From Actinomucor elegans (Eukaryota > Mucoromycota > Mucoromycetes > Mucorales > Mucoraceae): 64,000 nucleotides of DNA. Positions 24,272 to 35,988 of this stretch are shown here, piece by piece (positions within the stretch are counted from its first letter, which is position 1; each line of letters starts with the position of its first letter). The stretch covers positions 372,001-436,000 of the forward strand of contig JAMSLZ010000007.1 in the NCBI GenBank assembly GCA_026027325.1, given 5' to 3'. The translations under genes and the position numbers were made by a program. Under the pieces are notes generated by a model, which saw only the letters and a program-made list of their open reading frames with translations, was not told the origin of the DNA and did not search any database.

Positions 24272-25805
24272 ATGAAGCTCAGTCTTATTGCCAGTGCCTT
24301 ATTAGTCGCCTCTTTGGCCAACGCCAAACCTCTTTCTTATGAAGATAACACCATGGCTCCTCTTTATATCTCTCCAGAAGCGGAAGTGATTGCCAACTCT
24401 TACATTGTTATCCTTAAAGATAACTTGAAATCTCATGAAATCAAGGAACATGCTACTTGGATTAGTTCTCTTGCTCAAAAATCCAACGAGAACTTTAGAA
24501 TGAGCGACTGGTTGAACCCTCACGCTGCTACTGCGGGTATTGAACACGTCTATGATACACCTAACCTTAAGGGTTACTCTGGCAAGTTTGATGATCAAGT
24601 CTTGGAAGCCATTCGTCAATCGGACGATGTAAGTATCTACCAATGCCATGTTTTGCCTTTAACTCATGCGTTGTATAATAGGTTGCCTTTGTTGAACATG
24701 ATTCCATGGTCTATGCAAATGAGTTGCAACGTAATGCTCCCTGGGGTTTGTCTCGTGTATCTCATGTGGATCCACTCACTTTCAAAAACTATCAAAAGTA
24801 TGAGTACAATCCTGAAGGTGGTAAGGGCGTCAAAGTCTATGTAATTGATACCGGTGTGAATGTCGACCATGTTGACTTTGATGGTCGTGCTATCTGGGGT
24901 CATACTGTGCCCAGTGGAGATCGCGATGAAGATGGTAACGGTCACGGAAGTCATTGTTCTGGTACAATTGCAGGTAGACGTTATGGTATTGCTAAAAAAG
25001 CTCAACCAGTTGCTGTCAAGGTTCTTAGGTATGAATGTGTCGTGTTTGTTTGTTATTATCTATATCTAACGTATTCTATGCATAGATCAAATGGATCAGG
25101 TACTATGAGTGATGTGGTACGAGGTGTCGATTGGGCCACGACAGAACACGTCAAGGAAGCCTCACTTGCTAAAAAGAATGGAACAAAATACAAAGGCGCC
25201 GTAGCAAATATGAGTTTAGGTGGTGGTAAATCTCCTTCTTTGGACCTTGCTGTCAATGGCGCAGTTGAGTCAGGTGTTGTCTTTGCCGTTGCCGCTGGTA
25301 ACGATAATAGAGACGCTTGGTAGGTTTATTCTTTTTTTTTTCTTGTGCCTTCAAATGTCTAATACTGCTCTTCAATAGTGACTATAGTCCTGCCGCAGCA
25401 GAATTGGCCATCACAGTAGGTGCTTCTACTATTAATGATGAACGTGCTTACTTTTCAAACTACGGTAAATGTGTGGATGTCTTCGCTCCTGGTCTGAATA
25501 TCCAGTCTATTTGGAGAGGAAGTCGATATGCAACCAATACAATTTCTGGTACATCCATGGCCTCACCTCACGTAGCTGGTCTTGCGGCTTATTTCTTGAG
25601 TTTGGAAGAAGGTGAAGTTACACCTAAACAAATCAAGGACAAGATTTTGCGATTAGCCACAAGAGATGCGCTCGATAAGATTCCTGAAGATACACCCAAC
25701 TTGTTGATCAATAATGGCTCTGGTGAGAAGGATTTCAAGCAAAAGCTACATGATGCTGTGGACAGCGTTGATGGTGTCTTGAAAGAGTTCTTTGGTGACA
25801 TTTAA
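24272..25805 (+). CDS. Secreted subtilisin-family serine protease (S8, proteinase K/cerevisin type)
   Basis: Four exons (24272-24628, 24682-25028, 25086-25319, 25379-25805) give 454 residues. A signal peptide is clear (MKLSLIASALLVASLANA). An I9 propeptide domain follows (YIVILKDNLKSHEIKEHATW to about residue 125). The catalytic domain has Asp175 in VYVIDTGVN, His207 in GHGSHCSG, the oxyanion Asn307 in AAGND and Ser372 in GTSMASPHVAG. All triad residues are intact. Such proteases are made as zymogens, lose the propeptide autocatalytically and act in the vacuole or outside the cell in nutrient recycling. Cys211 next to the catalytic His segment is typical of the proteinase K group. The C-terminal ~60 residues beyond the core are acidic and of unknown use. 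Confidence 0.93.
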
Positions 25806-25951
25806 TCATTTGTGTTTATATAATTCTCTTATTTTTCTACATATGTGTATTCCCCTCTTTTCAACTATGAACCCTTGTATTTTACAGAAACAATACGATC
25901 ACACCTTATGTTATGCTTCTCTATTATTTCTTACATTTTTTATATATAATC

Positions 25952-25976
25952 ACACACACACACACACATACACACA
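25952..25976. repeat. (CA)n dinucleotide microsatellite
   Basis: CA repeat with one TACA interruption, in the 3' flank of the protease gene. Confidence 0.85.
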
Positions 25977-26739
25977 GAACTTCTTCCACTCTTTGGATTT
26001 GCAAATACCATCTTGTATAAAAAAACTGTATAATCATAAAAAAAAGAATAAAATAAAGAATCACATAGCATTCATCTTCCATGGTTCTGTTTCCTGAGGT
26101 TCAAGATAAGGAATCCGCGTAGTTAACATCAGACGTTGATATCACGACATAACCTTGTTATGCTCAGCTGATGCAGTATTTCTGAATTACAATCTCATCT
26201 GCTTCTGCATGAATGTTAAGGTTACATTGTAGTCGTACTTGTCGTATCTTGCTTCTTGATAAGCAAGGTCATCATACCTCTAGCATTGGCTATATTTAGT
26301 TAACAACACAATGTTGTTCTGCCTCGTGAGCTTTAGATGCGCGTCATCCTACTTTCTAAACGCGTCATACGCTATGTATCTGCTATATAGAGACTCAGAA
26401 AACATAAATGGGTTTGATAAGTATAGGTGTATTTAATTTTTAATTAGATAAAGTTAGAGGATAGATGCTGGAATTTATCTATATACAAAGGTCTTCAGAA
26501 TGAAGATAAAGCAAGTTTAACTACCAAACTATCTATTCTTTTCATAGACATGTTAAAAGTTATCGCCATTTGTTCGGAGAATGCAAGACTTGGCAGCAGC
26601 AGTTGTAGCACTAAATCAAGAATGGTCAAGAGGTCTATTGGTCATATTTAGCTCACATGAAACGCAAGTAATATACTGTCTATCATAAAAGTATATTATG
26701 CGTTTTTTTTTTGTTCCAGTTAAACAATAGTCTATAATA

Positions 26740-26990
26740 GATGCAGCAGTTCATTATGAATAAGGAATATTGATTAAATGGCGCATTAAACCGGGCTCGG
26801 TTGGAAGGTCAATGATGTACGCGAAATATAAGATATTGATTAATTAATTAGTTAATGAATATAGTATATATATACTCGTTGTACTCCAGTAAATAAAACT
26901 TTAGCTGATGCAGTTATGAATTACAAAAATGTTCTGATAACCTGATGCGACATTAAACCGGCATCGATCAAGCAATCCATTAATCGTTAT
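26740..26990 (+). repeat. Dispersed repeat family A, two copies side by side
   Basis: First copy: GATGCAGCAGTTCATTATGA then GGCGCATTAAACCGGGCTCG. Second copy: GCTGATGCAGTTATGAATTA then GATGCGACATTAAACCGG. Both repeat the same two blocks in the same order at similar spacing, which argues for common descent rather than chance. Confidence 0.6.
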
Positions 26991-27460
26991 ATCAAATTAT
27001 AGGGCGGTAATAAAAGTGTACCTGAATAGGTTGTCTGCGTAATTGTGACTAATTATACGTCTATTATGAAACTACTGCATAGTTTATTAATAACAAAGGG
27101 CTGATGGCAGTAGGGTTCATCTCTCTTGTTTACTGTCTCGTTAATTATACAAGCACCTAACTAATTTGAACATTCTAAGAAACATATATATTGATGTAAG
27201 ACATGTTTCTTTACTATTTTGATGGTCTAAAACTGACATTAAAACCCAAGCTTTAAATGCTTTGGCCACATCTTGTGCAAGGCTTGATATCAAGCAAACT
27301 ACCCATATTGATTTGACTAATAACAACTTTCAGCTCACAGGAAACAAGAACTTTTTGTTAACAAAGGCCTTTATCGATAAGGGATGCCAGGAATCAGTCA
27401 TGCTTATGATAGAAGATATAAAAACAGGATGTATTGGTGATGCGTAGAGGAAAAAGACTT

Positions 27461-27463
<3 letters not shown>

Positions 27464-27509
<46 letters not shown>
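27464..27509. repeat. Poly-T homopolymer, about 46 nt
   Basis: The longest homopolymer in the window. Lengths of such runs are often misassembled. Confidence 0.9.
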
Positions 27510-27514
<5 letters not shown>

Positions 27515-28461
27515 CAATGGGAGCTTTAGCTGATAGAAAAATTGAGATGCATATAAATTTAACTCTATAGATTTTAAATAAAATAGTATTCTCAACTCTA
27601 CTTTGTTATAATAAAAAATAACTTATTCTTAAATAATAGGTATGTCAGATTTGGTTTTACGCTCAACGTTGGATTATTTTATACGAAACTACACCTTATA
27701 CGACAAATGTTTTGTTATTAGAAAATATACTTTCAAAATATGGTTTATATCACTAAAAAAAAAAAAAAAAAGGACCTCAAGGGTATTACCTCCCAACTTA
27801 AACGAGCTGCTAAAAATGCGCTTTTTTTTTCCTTCAGGGTCGTGAAACATTCTTGAGCTGAGCAATCTGTACCTGAAGTAGAAATGCCTCAAGATGTATC
27901 TCTTTTTTAAACGTGGACATTTTGTTAGTAAATGTAGGCCATTCCGCCATTGACCATCTAATAATTCCATTAGGATGATAAAAGAAAAGATCAAGTGGAA
28001 TCTCGAACGATCTTGGAAATAAACTCTGTAAACTTTACTTTGCCTTCATAAATTGAAACTTCGGAAGTAACACAACAACGGACCGAAATTAAGAGACATG
28101 AAAAACAAGACTGAGTTCCAAGCGTTCCATTTGTTAGAACCCGGAAAGAGCATGGATGTTGATAGACGGAATTTATCATATATCCAAGAATGAGAATAAC
28201 AGTTTACTATAGCTTTTATCTCAAAGGAATCAGTCTATGTTAATCAGGAAAAATTGTATCTATGATAGTATCAGTTTATGTATTTTCGCTTATTTTTTTT
28301 TTTATCATTCGATGGAATGGATGAAAGTAAACTCGTTTTCTCTGATTGCTATCAGTTTGGTCTGATAACATTCAAAGTCAGCACTCAACACTTTAAAAAC
28401 CCTTCTTTTTCAGCTTTTTTTTTAATAAATAGTTCACCCTTTATCAATCTATTTTTGCATT

Positions 28462-30318
<1,857 letters not shown>

Positions 30319-30336
30319 TAAATAAACTTTCTATTT

Positions 30337-32238
30337 TTAATAAGCAAATCGGTGTCCTTTACGTTGCATATAATCGTATTTAGACCTGCAAGCTTTGTCT
30401 GATCTACCATTATCCAACGCTTTGGCCACCAATGGCCAAATACTGGTTGCTTTGGATGTTTCTGATTTGTACTTTTGCACAATCTCTAACAGTTGCATTT
30501 CTTCATCATAGCTCCAAACGCCCTTTTTAAGATTTGGCTTCAGAGCATACATCCATCTTGTTCGACACTGCTTTGATGACCTGCTTTGAACCATTTTGGC
30601 TACTGTGGCCCAGGAGGGTATATGTCCATTATCATCTGCATACTTGTTTACAGCAAATACAAGTGCTTTATCTTCATCTTCTGTCCATCTGTCTTGCTCC
30701 GTTTCTCGTTGACTATTCCACCAACGCATCAATTGTTCAGGTGTACGTTTGGGCAAATAGGTCATACGAATGGCAGTCCAATTAGGTCCAAACATTTGAA
30801 CACCCTCACGGATCAAGTCCTTTTCTTGTTCAGAGAGCCGTTTATATCTAATAATTGTTTGATCCTGTTCTCCTTGTCCTTCAAACTGTAACACGCGATG
30901 CCATCGATAGGCGCACTGTCGTCTGTTTCTATGTGGTATCATCTGTACAATTTTATCCCAGTTGGATGTACCATGTTGTTGAATGGCTTGCTTCAACAAC
31001 ACATCTTCCTCTTTGGTCCAAGAGCCCTTTTTTATATCCTTAACAAACAGATGCTCTTGATATTGATATTTGCATTGTCGTGCATCTTTTTCTTTAAAAT
31101 GACTAGCGATTTGTTTCCAATCTGCATTCGTTAATGATGTCTTTTCTTTCAGGTATTGGTTTACTAGATCATCCAATGTCGACAGCTCTTGTTGAGACCA
31201 AGTGCCTTGTTGATTTATATGAATACTGCGGTTGGCTGACTCTTTGATCGTTTTTTCTTGGTCTAGCCAATGACATACCAACTTGGCTACTCTTGATCTC
31301 CACTGCGGTGCGTTTTCTTCCTCTTTGCACTTGATGTCATCCTCATGCAATACTCGAAACTCTTGATCTTTGTATACAGTCTCTCTGAACTTGTGAAAGC
31401 ACATGATTCGGTTCCTTCCCGGTAACCCTTCGGCCACTCGAGTAAAACTACCTCCGCAAGACACCATGCGCTCCCAAAATAACTTGGACTCTTCTTTAGA
31501 CCAATCACCTTTATTTAATGCAGGATCCATGACATTCATCCACAATACGCGACACTGTTCCGGCAATCTTCCTCGGATGCCTTCGGCCACTTTATGCCAA
31601 TCCTGACCAAACACAATTGTGCGTCTTAGCAGCAAATCTAGCTCATCCGAGCTCCAATCGTTTTTTTTGGTATCAGGAAGCAAACACGCTCGATAATGGT
31701 TGCGAATTTGCGAGCGTGATCGCCAAGGTAAATAGGTAGCGGCAATTTTGGACCAAGAGGAAGGGCCCAGTGTATATATCCCTTGCAGTAATAACGCATC
31801 TTCTTCTGGTGTCCATTTTTTACGTCCTCTAGTAGCGCTTGAGGACCATTCGTTGGCAATACGACGTGGTGATCGATGGGGTAAATAGATTTTACTGATC
31901 TCAGTCCATTGACCAGGACCTCCCATGGCTTCGATAGCCTCTTCCAACGTTTTTTTTTCGGTAGTACTGAATGGGCCGTGTTTGAACTGTGGATCCAAGA
32001 CATTGGACCAGCGCGATTGGCATTGACTGGGCGATCGAGTGGGTAAACAGTGTTGAACAAATTCAGTCCATTTTTTGCCATTGTGTTTGACATAATTTTG
32101 CAAGAGATCGTCTTCCCAGGCTAACCATTTGTCAGATCGTTGATAGGATAGGCAGCGGTAGCCGAGGAAATACCGGTGAACTGATTTCAGCACATGAAAA
32201 GAAAATGCTGTGTGTCTTTGTAAAAGAGAAGTAAGCAT
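30337..32238 (-). CDS. Ten-repeat Myb/SANT protein with presequence-like N terminus
   Basis: A single-exon gene of 633 residues. Counting spaced-Trp helix-turn-helix units gives ten Myb/SANT repeats in tandem, from SDKWLAWEDDLL near the start, through KKWTPEEDALLL, KGSWTKEEDVLL and DRWTEDEDKALV, to KKGVWSYDEEMQLL near the end. Several lack one Trp, so some may not bind DNA. The N terminus (MLTSLLQRHTAFSFHVLK, then SVHRYFLGYRCL) is rich in Arg/His/Leu with no acid, resembling a mitochondrial presequence. I chose ATG 32238; the open frame continues upstream only through a Lys run encoded by a ~29-nt homopolymer. Multi-Myb proteins such as SNAPC4 or Reb1 types act in nuclear transcription, so mitochondrial targeting here is only an inference. 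Intronless structure is unusual among its neighbours. Confidence 0.85.
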   Translation of the reverse strand: MLTSLLQRHTAFSFHVLKSVHRYFLGYRCLSYQRSDKWLAWEDDLLQNYVKHNGKKWTEFVQHCLPTRSPSQCQSRWSNVLDPQFKHGPFSTTEKKTLEEAIEAMGGPGQWTEISKIYLPHRSPRRIANEWSSSATRGRKKWTPEEDALLLQGIYTLGPSSWSKIAATYLPWRSRSQIRNHYRACLLPDTKKNDWSSDELDLLLRRTIVFGQDWHKVAEGIRGRLPEQCRVLWMNVMDPALNKGDWSKEESKLFWERMVSCGGSFTRVAEGLPGRNRIMCFHKFRETVYKDQEFRVLHEDDIKCKEEENAPQWRSRVAKLVCHWLDQEKTIKESANRSIHINQQGTWSQQELSTLDDLVNQYLKEKTSLTNADWKQIASHFKEKDARQCKYQYQEHLFVKDIKKGSWTKEEDVLLKQAIQQHGTSNWDKIVQMIPHRNRRQCAYRWHRVLQFEGQGEQDQTIIRYKRLSEQEKDLIREGVQMFGPNWTAIRMTYLPKRTPEQLMRWWNSQRETEQDRWTEDEDKALVFAVNKYADDNGHIPSWATVAKMVQSRSSKQCRTRWMYALKPNLKKGVWSYDEEMQLLEIVQKYKSETSKATSIWPLVAKALDNGRSDKACRSKYDYMQRKGHRFAY

Positions 32239-32243
32239 GCTAT

Positions 32244-32279
<36 letters not shown>

Positions 32280-33184
32280 CAAAACTTCCAAAAGTGTTTA
32301 AACAAAGATAATCTTTAATAATAAAGCGCAACTTGAGTATTTACTGAACCGCCGTTTGGGCACTGAAAAGCCGCTGATTGGATGAGGAAAAAACCGCAAG
32401 TCGAAAACTACAAAACCACTATATGTTTTCTGAATACCGTTAAAGTCGGGTCCAGTTACGCTACATTTACTGATCTGGATTTCTTGACAGACTTCAGTTC
32501 ATTATCAGTCTGATATGTGAATCATACTAAAAATGAACATCTTTATCAATCATCTTGATTGATAAGCTTCAGCACAGTGACTACATTATAGTCATTCATA
32601 GTTAAACTGTATATATGCACACATTATTTTATAAAACCTAGATCTGACGATCAAATAGGTCTACAACTAAATGGCGTGTCTCATTGGTATTTGACGCTCA
32701 AGAGCTGATACTGCTATCCAGATGTCAATAATATTCACTAAACTTTTTTTTTAAAAAATGAAAAAAAAGTCAAATACATCTATTCTTCTCACATCCTTGG
32801 ATTATAAGCTCTTTTATAAAAAAAAATGCATAAAAATAGATGATATAAGCATCTTCCATCATTTACATGAAGGCATATGTATCGCAATTGAGTGGGATTA
32901 TACAAACTAATGCATTGAGCAAACTAAAATTCACAATACCCTCGCCAGTCATTTGACTTCTGATTGTTTGTAAGAAAAAACTAATAGATATGCAAAATAT
33001 ACCTTCCAGATACTAGCCTCAAAAAAGTACCTAACCCAATTCAATGAAGGCTATATCGCTGTTTGAAAATAATAAATACACAGAACCCGCCATTAGTAGA
33101 AGTTTGTATTTCACACAGAAAGTATATCTTTCTTTCACGGTTATTTTTTTTTATTATTATTATTATTATATAAAAGAAAAAGAT
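32239..33184. other. Spacer upstream of the Myb and thioesterase genes
   Basis: This divergent intergenic region starts with a T-run of about 29 (32247-32275) nine bases before the Myb ATG. A partial family-B-like sequence (GCAACTTGAGTATTTA, near 32328-32345) follows. The right end has a (TTA)n tract (about 33146-33169) just before the thioesterase ATG. No coding sequence recognised. Confidence 0.6.
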
Positions 33185-34037
33185 ATGAACGATATACCTA
33201 AAACAGCACTAGTTGCTGTCATTCCAATTGGGTTATTAATTACAACACATTTAAAGTCGTTGCCGTTTGCCTATACAGTACGCTCTTGGTTTCTGTTGCG
33301 CGCATTAGTCAAAAGGGCCAGACAAAATAATTTGAAACCCGATCGTAAGTAATAAATATACACCGTACCAGTACCATTCGACTGATCGTACTTGCGTAGC
33401 ACTTTTTTCAGTTATTAGTCAATATCATCGCTGTTATTTTGACGATATTGATTACAATCAACATATGGTAAAGTGGAGGGAATTTTTATTTAGTGGTGTT
33501 TGTGTTTCTAATCTTTAATTGTACTATTATAGAACAATAGGTAGTATTTTCTTCACGCGCGTGAATATTTAGCTTATCCAAACCACTCATTGTATATTCT
33601 ATGATAGCACTTATAACAAAACACTGGATTTCAGTAGAATTCATATACTCTATACTATCTTCTCCAAAGTGATGATGCAACCAGAACATCACATCTTTGG
33701 TCATAATGGTGGTGTTGTCACTTTGTTCAGAAAAGAAATCCCGCCATTGGCAAGATACAAAGTACAAAGTCGTATTTGGACTTGGAATGATAAATGGCTA
33801 TTTATACAACATCGATTCTTATTGGATGATGATACTGTTGCATGCCTAGCGGTCAGCAAGATTGTATTTAAAAAGGTATCAGGCAAAACAGTACCGCCTA
33901 GAGAAATACTAGAGTTATGCGGACATTCAATTCAAGATCAAGATGAAGAAAGAAGGTTGAATAATTGGCAGATAGCACAAAATATATTGAATCTAGATAA
34001 GATCAGAGAAGACCCATATGCTTGGTCAAATTTATAA
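33185..34037 (+). CDS. THEM6-like acyl-CoA thioesterase (hotdog fold) with a microexon
   Basis: Four exons: 33185-33344, 33412-33467, 33533-33540 and 33608-34037, 217 residues. Residues ~5-25 are hydrophobic (TALVAVIPIGLLITTHLK), probably a membrane anchor. The hotdog domain starts QYHRCYFDDIDYNQHMNNST, where the aspartate and HMNNS motif match the 4HBT/THEM6 family, and continues KTLDFSRIHILY, GGVVTLFRKEIPPLARYKV and WNDKWLFIQHRF. The codons for NNS are split: AACAATAG is an 8-nt exon with AG before and GTAGTA after, joined to C-ACT downstream. Skipping it shifts the frame into an immediate stop. THEM6-type proteins are membrane-bound and poorly characterised biochemically; a thioester-hydrolysing role is inferred from family. 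The upstream in-frame ATG at 33044 would add a Tyr-repeat encoded by a microsatellite and is disfavoured. Confidence 0.82.
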
Positions 34038-35417
34038 ATAAACAAAAAGCGCTGTATGCTTGTATATACGCTTAAACAGATTATTGTATTAAAACTTTTA
34101 TTGGATGCATAGCACTTAATTATCTGGTTTTTTTTTCCCGAGGAAGATCAGAAAACAGGAAATAGAGTCTAAAAAAACCTTATGAGATCAAGGGTAAAAA
34201 TGACAAGGAAAGATAGCGTATACTATTTTCACAAACTGTTCGTGCACCTTCAGGGAAGGAGTTTGTGTAGTATCAGGGCCCTTTATTCCTCACTTTTATG
34301 TTCAATTCAGTAGGAACTATTCAATTCACAAGGAAATGAAAACATTACGGTTGATATGGAAGTGGATCATGAAACTTGTCCGTTTGAAAATATAATGGGC
34401 TCAGTCCAATATCTCGACATAAAACTACCTAAGAGAACAGAACAAGAAAAATAAAAGGAGTCCAATACTAAAAATCAGTCATCTGAAAAGGGCAAAAGAA
34501 CCTACAGACATTGAAAACCTGAAGATAAAGAGTGGCTTATTTTTTCTTTATTTGCGAGGAAAACATGGGGGCTAAGAAAAGCAGTTAAAGCCGGAGACTA
34601 CTGCTCAAAACTGGTACAAAAAAGAAATCCATAACCCAGAGAAAATGATTGAAAGAAAAAGGGATAATGGCAGATCTATGGAAAGGCCACCTATCCTGAG
34701 AGAAGATTCACGAGCGATCCTTGAAAGAGCTTATTGATGATAAGCCAAATTTAGTTCTGGAGGAGATGACAGGCCCTCTTGACAAGCAAGTTTGAGAGCC
34801 CATCTAATTTCGAAAACTGTCTGTTTCAACTTTGTAACCGAAAAGTGCAGAATCAGTTTGAAAAAAAAAAAATTCAGAAAGACATGGCGGGGTAGTAAGA
34901 TAGAATGAAAAAAAAACCTTGATTTTACGAGTAACTGCATTTTTATTGACGAGATAGTTTTCCATCATCAACATGAAGCGCTCTGTAGTGTGGTCAAAAA
35001 AAATTGCGCCGTTATGGCTGTAACTAAGATAAGAGTCAAAACAATCATTATTCTGGGTGTTATCTCTCCTTACGGTGTAGTAAATGTTAAAGTAAGAAGA
35101 CCAAAGGTACCCGTCCTTTTGAAGAAGAGAAAAATAGATTATTAGAAACTGTTATTGATCGTTGCTTTGCTATTGCCGTTTGACGAAAGGTATAGTGAAT
35201 ATACCACTCGCTTTGTTGGGTTTCTAGGATATTATGATGCCTAACCAAAGTATGTATATCATCGATTTTGTACAATGTCTTTAGTTAAACCTGCTTAATA
35301 TCCTTTAAACGTATCAAACGATATATCCTCCATCCTGCTGAGAAATTTCTACACAAACGCCTAAAGCACGCGTGCATAATTATTTGATCTTTTTTTTTTT
35401 TAATTTTTATATTGATA
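34038..35417. other. Spacer holding a dead transposase
   Basis: Contains the transposase relic at 34330-34940 and otherwise nothing recognised. Bases 35380-35417 are T-rich and precede the BORCS8-like start. Confidence 0.6.
34330..34940 (+). pseudogene. Degenerate Tc1/mariner-type transposase (N-terminal part)
   Basis: The plus strand keeps readable pieces in shifting frames: VDHETCPFENIMGSVQYLD near 34355-34415, KRTYRH-KPEDKEWL near 34495-34540, TAQNWYKKEIHNPEKMIERK near 34605-34665, then PPILREDSRAILERAY and DDKPNLVLEEMTG near 34735-34770. The order (Tyr-rich opening, helix-turn-helix with TAQNWYKK, basic linker, then PxxVLEE segment) is what I remember of Tc1-like transposases abundant in Mucorales. 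Several stops and frameshifts separate the pieces, and the catalytic DDE part is not recognisable. Exact ends and terminal repeats were not found. Confidence 0.5.
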
Positions 35418-35462
35418 ATGAATTCTCGACCTTTATCTATACTCATTCCTTGGAATCACCAA

Positions 35463-35497
<35 letters not shown>

Positions 35498-35974
35498 AAA
35501 AGCTGCCTCTATTCGGTCTTCTTCTTCTAATCACATTCATTCACCCTCATGGTCCAGTTTGTCATTAGATCATTATTCAATTAATTCCTCTGAATTAGAA
35601 GATAAAAAGAAAAAAAAACAAAAACAAAAAGTACAGCAAGGTAAAAATGAAAATAAAATAAAATTCACTCAACGTGTAAAGATTCCAATAATAACAACAT
35701 TATATATAAAGCTATTAATGGTTTCTCTCAAATACTACTCTTGTCCTTGAATGACTGCTCACTTGGATTCTATAGAATATCAGAACATATTCATCGCAAA
35801 GTACCACGTATTGTAGAAACCAAAAAGAAGCTGAGAAAATATAGGAAGCTAGTCGATATTGCTACATCTGATATAGAAGACGTAAGAAAGAGTGTATGTG
35901 ATATTGAACGTATCGAATCATTTTATAATATGACCAAGATGATAGAGAAATCGATATCATTAATAAAAAAGTAG
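35418..35974 (+). CDS. BORCS8-like protein (BORC complex subunit)
   Basis: Two exons, 35418-35640 and 35712-35974, joined in phase 1 across a 71-nt intron, give 161 residues. The N-terminal half is low-complexity: 13 Gln in a row, Ser-rich, then Lys/Gln-rich. The second exon reads AINGFSQILLLSLNDCSLGF, then YRISEHIHRKVPRIVETKKK, and SVCDIERIESFYNMTKMIEK. This parallels BORCS8/MEF2BNB in spacing and in the YR-EH-R-P signature, followed by a helical region. BORC recruits the Arl8 GTPase to lysosomes (vacuoles in fungi) and governs organelle positioning. The animal protein is ~119 residues without the poly-Gln extension. Identification is from remembered motifs and needs a profile search; the exon model is strong because reading through the intron loses the conserved frame. 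Confidence 0.65.
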
Positions 35975-35988
35975 CTAATTATTTTTGT

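Larger units (their letters stand above)
25806..28461. other. 2.7 kb spacer with repeats
   Basis: No supported gene. Contents: a (CA)n tract (about 25952-25976), two adjacent family-A copies (26740-26990), a T-run of about 46 (27464-27509), and a pyrimidine-rich region before the PFK2-type start. Open frames at 27141-27447 and 27642-27994 look like chance. Confidence 0.55.

Noticed and set aside
25931..26000. Possible tRNA or structured RNA after the protease
   Set aside because: The sequence is a CA microsatellite; no cloverleaf or conserved A/B boxes. I found no tRNA or rRNA gene anywhere in the window.
27404..27595. Frame with 18 consecutive lysines
   Set aside because: Artefact of the 46-nt T-run.
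32239..32331. Upstream extension of the Myb frame through a Lys run
   Set aside because: The lysines come from a ~29-nt homopolymer whose length is unreliable; ATG 32238 is a sensible start.
33044..33184. Upstream in-frame extension of the thioesterase (MKAISLFENN...)
   Set aside because: It contains a Tyr run encoded by a TTA/TAT microsatellite and looks like 5' UTR. The ATG at 33185 gives a normal membrane-anchor start.
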